Assembly (NCBI GenBank): GCA_016508695.1
Contig: VNKQ01000014.1
Coordinates: 1-64,000 of the forward strand
Direction: 5' to 3'
Length of the DNA stretch: 64,000 nucleotides
Source: Hyphodiscus hymeniophilus
Taxonomy: Eukaryota > Ascomycota > Leotiomycetes > Helotiales > Hyphodiscaceae
Part shown: one piece after another, positions 57,163 to 64,000 of the stretch
How positions within the stretch are numbered: the first letter of the stretch is position 1
Layout of the letters: the number at the start of each line of letters is the position of its first letter
Position numbers and translations under genes: made by a program
Notes under the pieces: generated by a model
Databases searched by the model: none
What the model saw: the letters and a program-made list of their open reading frames with translations, nothing else
What the model was told of the DNA's origin: nothing

Positions 57163-58596
57163 AAGATCATCGAAGCTGTTGTTTTGATGATTCTGGTATC
57201 TCATTTGCAGCGTACATACTCATAGGTAGGGGCGTTCGTTCAGTGCCCAGGTTTCGTCTGGTTCTGGGAGTTTTTGATATCCTTCTAGCGTTTGACTTGA
57301 AACAAGAGCATAGCATAAAGTACACGGGATTGGAACAATCAGTCAATTTGGTAGTCATAAAGCATGGTGGTCAAATGGTTGTAGAGAAATATGAGCTGCA
57401 ATTTGAGACGAGTACAGAGTGTCTCATAGGCGACCTACAAAGCACATCTTAGCTGTAGTGATGTTTACTTTGATACTTAATTACTAGAGATGACGAAAGC
57501 TCGCCGAGGTGCGTCCAACCATCGTCCTCGCTGTGTAAAACCTCCAACTGAAAAAGATCATGAAAAGTCAACCTCTTATGATCTCCGTTAGTGCAGAACA
57601 AATCAAGGTGAAATGCTCTACCGAATAAACCAACCTCCAAAAGCCATGTAAATAAGTCGTTGTCTGAACTGTAGTCCAAGAACCAGTCGGGGACTCTTCA
57701 CATAATTTGATAATTAGTTGACTCGGATAACATCGTAGTTGGAGAATTGGAATCCCAAAAAACAAAGCCTACCATTTACGAGCTACAACATTATACCCTC
57801 TTCAAGCCTTGCTCTTAACTTTCTACACTTGAAGCCCACATTGCACTCGCTCCCGAGTCCTCTTCATTGCCTTTCTCGCACTTGTTGTCTTTATTGACTG
57901 TCTCTACCTCATGAGAGACAAACAATATGCCCTGTATGTTTCAATACCTGTATTCCATGCCCGATATCTCGAGAAGCCCCGGACACGCAGACAGGACTCA
58001 GACTCGCTCAATTCCCTGTGCTTTCGATGCTGGTAGTGCATCGATGATCGCCTGTCGGATTGTTGATTATTGATTTGTTACTCATCAAGCCTGCAATGAC
58101 GTCGCTGGGCGGTACAATAACACAGTCAGCATTCTGTGTGAAAAGACATGCATGGCATATGACAACATGGTGTCCTTCGCCGAAGAAGGTGCCTTTATTC
58201 TGCCCCTCTTCTGGCCGAAAAAGTCGATTAGTAATGGATGGCGGGGTACCTCCTCTCTTAGGGCGGCCAAAGGGGAGAGGCGGGGCCTTGTGAGGTAGTC
58301 AAGAATCGAAAAGATACAACAGAATAAACAATGGAGAAGGCACGAATCATATTTGATTGACTCCTCATTAGCCCCAGTACCATTTACAGCCATACAATGA
58401 TACACTTTGGAGTTGTTTCGTCGTCTAGTTGCTTGCGAAATCCGGGATTCGGGACCCAATTCTGGAGTACATTCTCGCAACATGCTCTGAGTATTTCATA
58501 GTTTGATTGTTGAATCATATCTACACCTTGTGATATTATCAAAGCCACGATCATAAGAACACTTCCAAAATGAATTGATTGATCGTGTCAACGAAC
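57163..58596. other. Intergenic, no gene recognised
   Basis: Convergent 3' flanks of the fusion gene and the phenol monooxygenase-like gene. Frames are short and without domain content. Confidence 0.5.
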
Positions 58597-60725
58597 TCAA
58601 TTTGCCGTTGTCTCCACCTCCCTCAAAGACCCTCGCAGATACGCATAAATGCCGTCAATGTTATCTAGGGAAGCAACAGTACCGATATATCCATCAGGTC
58701 TCACGACTGCTACAGCGCCCTTCTTCGGGTCAACGCCATAGATTCTGTACGCGTCGTCTAGATCTGTCCCGTTATAAAATTGCATTTCAGCTTGCGCCTT
58801 GACCACTTCGGGCAAGTCTGGCCAGTCGAAAGTATTAGAAGAAAGAGAATGCAATATGACAAGTTCCAGGATGCCCTTGGGAAATTTGGACAGAATCTGT
58901 GAGATGTGGTTCAAAGCTTTGGACGAATCGCCAGACGCGTCGAGGAGATCGGTAGACGTCAGGCAGAGGATGCGGAAACGACCCGTGGAAGGGAAATCTG
59001 TATTTTGTGTTACTTTCAGTGGTACCATGTACGTTGTGTGAAGCTTACCATCTTGGAGTTCCCTCTTGTTCCCATCTGCATGCCGCTTCACCTTCACACT
59101 CAGCAATCGCCTTCCAGGTCTCAGGACACCACTCAAGTAGTCTGTTCCGGCGATCAGACCTTCGATATGGATTTTATCTACCAAAAGGTTCTCTGGATAT
59201 TCGATGCCGCATCCACTGGTGAATCCATTGCCAGTGCTGAAGACTTCGAGAAACTGTTCGTGGGTAAGACCTCCTTCCTGATCATCTTCTGGTCCAATCT
59301 GGCCTGAGAACATGGACGAGAACTCTTTGTCGAAGGCTATGAGCTGCTTCGCAACTGTTAAACGCTCCGTTTGGAAAGTGTCTAGAACTTTGTCTCCCGA
59401 GCCGATTTGCGGAGTGAGGCCATTTAGAGAGTGTATCAGTTTCCAAGATAGGTTATAAGAGTCCATCATAGAAACATTCATCCCTTGGCCGGCTTTGGGA
59501 CTGTGTGTATGGCATGCTGGAAGAAATCAGCAAACGCCCTGAATGACTGGCCAACAACTTACCATCACCGACAATGAATACCCGGTTTACACCCTTCGAA
59601 TCTTGCTTTGTAAAACTTTCAGAGACACGCTGGCCAATTTGATATGCTGCCCACCAATCCACAGCATCAGGCCTTCTCGGCCGAATTTTGTATGGCTTGA
59701 AAACCTCCTGAGCTTGAGCGAGGATGCTCTCTAGTGAAATTTTCTCCCTCCTTGCTTTCGCCTTGCTCTTTTTATCACTCTCAGCACCCTCTTTCACGAC
59801 AATATCGCTGTCTGGGGCGACTTCATCCTGGACATGGACATATAGTCTGGTTAAATACTCGCCTGTCGCAATTCGTTCTCTGGGAATGACCATCACGCTG
59901 CCCTTGTCAGAATGTATAGCACAGCGTCTCCTGATGTCGGGAAAGTCCGTTTCGACCACAAAGTCTACAACACCCCATATAAAATCCGATGTCTCACCCT
60001 CAAGCTCAATATTTATTGATCGACGAACCAGAGAATGTGCCCCATCCGCACCAACCAAATGCTTTGTCCGAACAGTGCGTGTTCCAGAAGGACCTTCGAT
60101 ATCCACCTCAACGGGAAATTCTGGATCGCCAGCCTCATCAATGACAACTCTCGTGAGCTGACTCGATCGCTGAACCCCACGCGTAGAGTACCTGCGTAAA
60201 TCATCCTCAAGTATGCGTTCGATCCTCCCCTGGTGTATTGTAACCTCGTGTGGAAACCTCGCAGGGACCGAGACGTCAGGGACAATAGACGTCCGCTCAA
60301 TGTTCTTGGGGGCCGTTGTAGGGTTCCAGAAGGCCAGCTCCCACATTTGGCACCCGGACTGGATAATCTCGTCTGCCAATGACAAGCTTTGGAAGACTTC
60401 TAGGGTGCGGGGTTGTAAGCCATCAGCTTGTCCAGATTTCAGAGCCGATGGCTTCAAGTCGATACAGAGAAGAGAAGCGTCGGTAAGACCGTATCGTGCA
60501 AGTAGAACTTCGAGGAATAGACCAGCAGGTCCAGCCTGCAAGCGATATCAGCCAATTCTATACTGGTTTGAGGGTTCGTTGGGGACTCACTCCTGCAATG
60601 ATCACCTCGTACTTCTCTTCTGACCCAGGATCGAATTTCGGGCTCACGCGGGGAAGAGGAGGTGCAAATGAAGGTAAAACCCGCAGATCTCGCGACAAGG
60701 TCGAGTAGTCTGTGAATACCGGCAT
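58597..60725 (-). CDS. Phenol 2-monooxygenase-like FAD hydroxylase
   Basis: A 658-residue flavoprotein aromatic hydroxylase in four exons: 60725-60591, 60535-59563, 59516-59049 and 58997-58597. The FAD GxGxxG loop is VIIAGAGPAGLFLEV (residues 41-55), the DG motif is HLVGADGAHSLVRRS, and the GD motif is VFIVGDGACHTHSPKAGQGM. The C-terminal thioredoxin-like dimerisation domain of phenol hydroxylases (about 525-658) ends in KKGAVAVVRPDGYIG. Such enzymes use NADPH and O2 to hydroxylate phenols to catechols. The third intron (51 nt) is in frame and stop-free, so an unspliced form would add 17 residues. No ring-cleavage gene is nearby. Confidence 0.93.
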
Positions 60726-61432
60726 CTTTCTTTGCTGTGGTCAACACAATGGAAGCGGGAGAAGGAGAATGAGGGGTAGAATGGCAATTGAGCAGAGTGC
60801 ATATAATGAAAGGATATGTAGGGTAGAGAGACTTATGACTTTCGGTCCAAGAATCTATTACACAGCATAGGTAATGTGTTTTCCCGTCACGCGAAGCTGT
60901 TGATGATGTCTTCCGTGACTGATGCTTAAAAAGATGCTTGAAATGCTTACTACCTAGGGCGGCAACATGCGGGGTCCACGATCAGGAATGCCGAAAAAGA
61001 GTAGCGGGGCTACAGTACAGGGGGTGCACCGTGCGAGCGAGCACTGAACCGAGCCGACATCTTCCACACGAAAAGGGGGAACTCCGATTCCAGACAGCAG
61101 CCAAAACTAGGTATAGCCAAGATTGGTGGCGAGTGAGCCACCAGAATCCTAGATATGAGCGGAAAGTTCCGATTAGAATTCCACCAAAAAGTACTTTGGT
61201 CGAGACCAAGCTCTCCGGGGCCCCAAGGACAGTCTGTGGGGCAGGGAATCGTCCTCGAGAGTTGACGGCCGAAGAGCTCGTTCATCATGCATTCCAATCA
61301 ATGCGCTTGACTATGGGGAAGCTTAGCAGAGGGTGGCACCATTGAAACCATGCTTCATCAATAATCGCCTTCAAATTTCGATTCAGTCAGTTCCCCTTCT
61401 CTTTTGCCTCTTCACAAAGCTTGGAATCTGCC
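60726..61432. other. Intergenic, no gene recognised
   Basis: Promoter region of the monooxygenase. Two mirrored short frames (60938-61345 plus, 61297-61010 minus) lack domain content. Confidence 0.45.
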
Positions 61433-62156
61433 ATGAACTCGTCATGATTACCAAAACACCCCTTACAGCAATGCAGAGCGCCTGATTGATGTGAAGCGTC
61501 CATTAAGAGTCATCCTTGTGGGTCTATCTGGAATTACAACGGCAAATCGACTTCCACAATGGATACCCAGTCTCGAGCTTAAAGCCTACGAGAACAATCC
61601 TGATATCGCGGGCTTGGTTCGAAATCAGATACCCTTGCTGTGCTAGTGACAAGTTCTGGCTGTTTGAAATATGTCAAACTTCAGCATCATGTCGTTGAAG
61701 CACGTTGGGCCGCCGCAGAATTAAAAGGGCATAATGATGGCCTACGTTGATTGAGCTAGATCAAGTGGGCCTACAATCAGCACAGATCCAAGATCTTAGG
61801 ATCGAATCGATCGTTGATGAGTCTGGTTTTGAATGATTGTAACCAGCCATCAATTCAAGGCCTTGAATCATACGAAGGAAAATTGGTTCACAGTACGAAA
61901 TGGGATGAAGATTACAACTACTCTGTAAGCCCCCAAAGTCGGTCTAGTTGTCTCCTCTAATGCGCAGAACAGAACCAGAAAGTAGCTGCAATTGGCTCAT
62001 GCTCAAGCACAATTCAAATTGTAAATGGATTCAAGTTACTGAAGCTGTGGTCAAACACATTGATCATTCACCCCGTGCACGGTGAAACGTGGATTGCAAC
62101 AACAATTGCAGCGGACAAAGTCAAGAAGCGAGGTAAGGAAACCAGATAATTGTAAG
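61433..62156 (+). pseudogene. Baeyer-Villiger/flavin monooxygenase relic, truncated
   Basis: Pieces of an FAD-containing Baeyer-Villiger-type monooxygenase lie in the right order. YQNTPYSNAERLIDVKRPLR and VILVGLSGITTANRLPQW (about 61448-61560) are the N-terminal FAD loop with the usual GxGxxG degraded to GLSGIT. ELKAYENNPDIAG follows, then AWFEIRYPCCASD (about 61611-61650) in another frame, corresponding to the WxxNRYPG block. Next is PSIQGLESYEGKLVHSTKWD (about 61853-61910), then after a possible intron KVAAIGSCSSTIQIVNGF (about 61980-62030), the NADPH loop. Stops and frame changes separate them, and the C-terminal half is missing. Confidence 0.75.
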
Positions 62157-62860
62157 TCTTTCTCAACGTTTTTCTGAGAGCATACACGAAAACATTCGGT
62201 TGGATTGGCAATGAATGGACGCAATGAACTTTACCGAAACATGAACGTCGATCGTCTCAACGATGAGAACATAGATTATCCTATGCTCCAAAAAATGGTC
62301 CTAGCGGCGACGGTCATACCGTAGAGAGAGAGGAAAAGCCCATGCTCGACGGCCATTTCAACACTTAAATATGAGCGCGCTGTTCGGGCCGAACCTCTAC
62401 TTTAGCTGTAGCCGGCACATTCATCGATCCTTCGCTGTTCAATCTGACGACAATCCATTGTCGAGTGCTGAACGTTTGATCTGGCAGTCAGATATACAAC
62501 AAGATGCCACATATCGTGTGCATATCCAATCAGCTTCGACGAAAAAGTCCACTTCACCCAGCCCCCTACCAGCCAATACCACTTTATATCTTTCTTACAC
62601 CCCTGTCCAGTCCCATTGTTGTCGAGTCCTAAAAGATACTAGTGGCACTGTGCTCCATTAGCGAGGAGTGACGGCGGGCGGGGGTTTGGAGGTCTGAAGG
62701 CGGGGAAAAGACGGCAAGTTCTCTTGAATCTTCTTCCCCCATTTCAGAACCATCCGTACCGTCTAACCCACCGATTGCCAATCTATCTTTTGCGCGAACA
62801 TGGTCGTTGAAGTGCGGAAAGCAATTGAAGGTCTTGTTGTTTCGTTTGAGAGTCGAAGAT
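62157..62860. other. Intergenic, promoter of the dual-finger regulator
   Basis: No credible gene. A frame at 62371-62661 has no domain content and overlaps the likely promoter of the gene starting at 62861. Confidence 0.45.
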
Positions 62861-64000
62861 ATGGTCAAGCCACCCAATAGCGAGGTCGCCGGGAAGACTG
62901 TCACGTGCACGATCTGCCAGAAGAAGTTCTCGAGGACGGATCACTTGAAGAGGCATCATTTAAGACGTAAGACTCATCCTATCCTTCTCTTTTGCTGCTG
63001 GTTCGGCACGCTCTTCACGAAAAGGATATTTCTGGCCTGACACTGGATTCAGATTCTGGAGTCAAGCCCTATTCGTGTATCTTCTGTGGCGAAACGTTTA
63101 CTCGGAGGTTAGGCAGCCCCCCCACCCTTTTATCAATTGAGCTAACCTTCAGTGAAGTGACAATCTCCGTGATCATTATCCTGGATGCTCTCAACGCAAA
63201 GAACGACAAATTCCAGAGGCTGCCAGAGGTGGACGACGGTCTCATGCTTGTGATTCGGTGAGTTCTCACGCTGCCATCGGAATGGTGGCTCTCGGTCTAA
63301 TATGGCGTTAGTGCACTTCTATGAAGCTTGGTTGTGATGGAAGTCATCCTTGTAAAACCTGTCGCTCAAAAGGCCTCGATTGCAAATACTCGAGGCGACA
63401 ATCAAAGGGAGTCCTGGTGAAGCAAGAAGGTGGGTGTTCTGTTACGACGAACCACGATGAAGAAGCTAAGGCGTACTCGTAGTAACGAAGCCAAACCAAG
63501 ATAAGGAACCATCATCTGATCGGGGTTCTATCAAATTTCTTTTAAACTCTGGAACGGCGAGTTTTCTTGAATGCTTTCGCTTCCCTTCCGAGAATGAGAG
63601 ACGGAATCTGTTCAACTTCAGAAGTAACAGAACTGGATCGACAGACTCAAAGAGCAATGAGTTTTTCGGCAATGGAAGTGAGAATGGGAGTACCTTTTCA
63701 GACCCTTTCGAAGACGAGCCAATTGATTGGTCGTTGTTCGAAGACGAAAACCTCCTTCGATTCCTTAGCAGTCCCCTCACCGATATGCAAATGCAGACGG
63801 ACGATATGTTTGCACCACTTTTTATGGAACCCCACTATCCAGGTCCAAACTCCATGCAACCCGTAGCTTTCCCATCAGAGTGGGAACCACCAAGTGTACA
63901 ATCTTCTACAATCATACAGGTCATACTTGAGAAGGCCATTTCGCTACAAATCACTCCGCAAGAACAGGCCGACATCCAACAGCATCTCAACTTCCTCTTC
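62861..64000 (+). CDS. C2H2 plus Zn2Cys6 transcription factor, 3' end beyond the window
   Basis: The 5' part of a regulator with two kinds of DNA-binding domain. Exons are 62861-62966, 63053-63107, 63158-63257, 63312-63429 and 63483 to the window end, all in frame. Two C2H2 fingers come first: CTICQKKFSRTDHLKRHHLR, then, after HSGVKPY, CIFCGETFTRRSDNLRDHYP closing with Cys. They run straight into a Zn2Cys6 cluster, HACDSCTSMKLGCDGSHPC then KTCRSKGLDC, with canonical spacing. An Asp/Phe-rich linker follows (PFEDEPIDWSLFEDENLLRF). This C2H2-C6 layout is known in filamentous fungi. The frame is still open at base 64000, where a fungal-specific regulatory domain would be expected next. Confidence 0.88.

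Overview
The window looks like the left end of a filamentous ascomycete (Pezizomycotina) chromosome. It opens with CCCTAA telomere repeats and then about 2.3 kb of very AT-rich, TA-dense DNA of the kind left by repeat-induced point mutation. The genes behind it are split by 45-75 nt GT-AG introns and encode typical filamentous-fungal proteins (Zn2Cys6 regulators, P450, class II-like peroxidase, Atg29, mitochondrial ferrochelatase). I cannot name the genus from sequence alone.

Layout. 1-2,400: telomere, AT-rich DNA and a 72-bp tandem repeat. 2,400-10,600: gene-poor subtelomere with a SnoaL/NTF2-like gene of doubtful splicing, an intact CmcJ/AsaB-family oxygenase and a decayed ABM-like gene. 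10,600-24,300: mostly housekeeping: Ku70 divergent from ferrochelatase, an MFS transporter, an ICMT-like membrane methyltransferase, a CCHC zinc-knuckle RNA-binding-type protein and an aldo-keto reductase. 25,800-36,000: cytochrome P450, NmrA-like protein, aquaglyceroporin with an NLA motif and a late frameshift, and a regulator with a central Cys cluster. 37,400-50,300: Atg29 with a 10-nt exon, a secreted peroxidase, a DAL81/TamA-type activator, a broken FAD monooxygenase and a large CCCH zinc-finger protein. 51,100-57,200: an NCS1 permease head-to-head with a fusion of a biuret-hydrolase-like isochorismatase domain and an allophanate-hydrolase-like amidase. 58,600-64,000: phenol 2-monooxygenase-like flavoprotein, a Baeyer-Villiger monooxygenase relic, and the 5' part of a C2H2 plus Zn2Cys6 regulator that leaves the window.

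How genes may work together. The best candidate for a little-described system is the 51-57 kb pair: import by an NCS1 permease, then two successive hydrolase domains in one polypeptide resembling biuret hydrolase and allophanate hydrolase. Their shared 1.8-kb promoter holds 12 HGATAR sites (about 5 expected by chance), which fits nitrogen-catabolite (AreA-type) control, and a DAL81/TamA-like activator lies 8 kb away. The fusion gene carries one missing base between its active sites and its C-terminal part, so it is either a recent pseudogene or an assembly error. No PKS, NRPS or terpene synthase core gene, no CRISPR and no convincing tRNA or intact transposon was seen.
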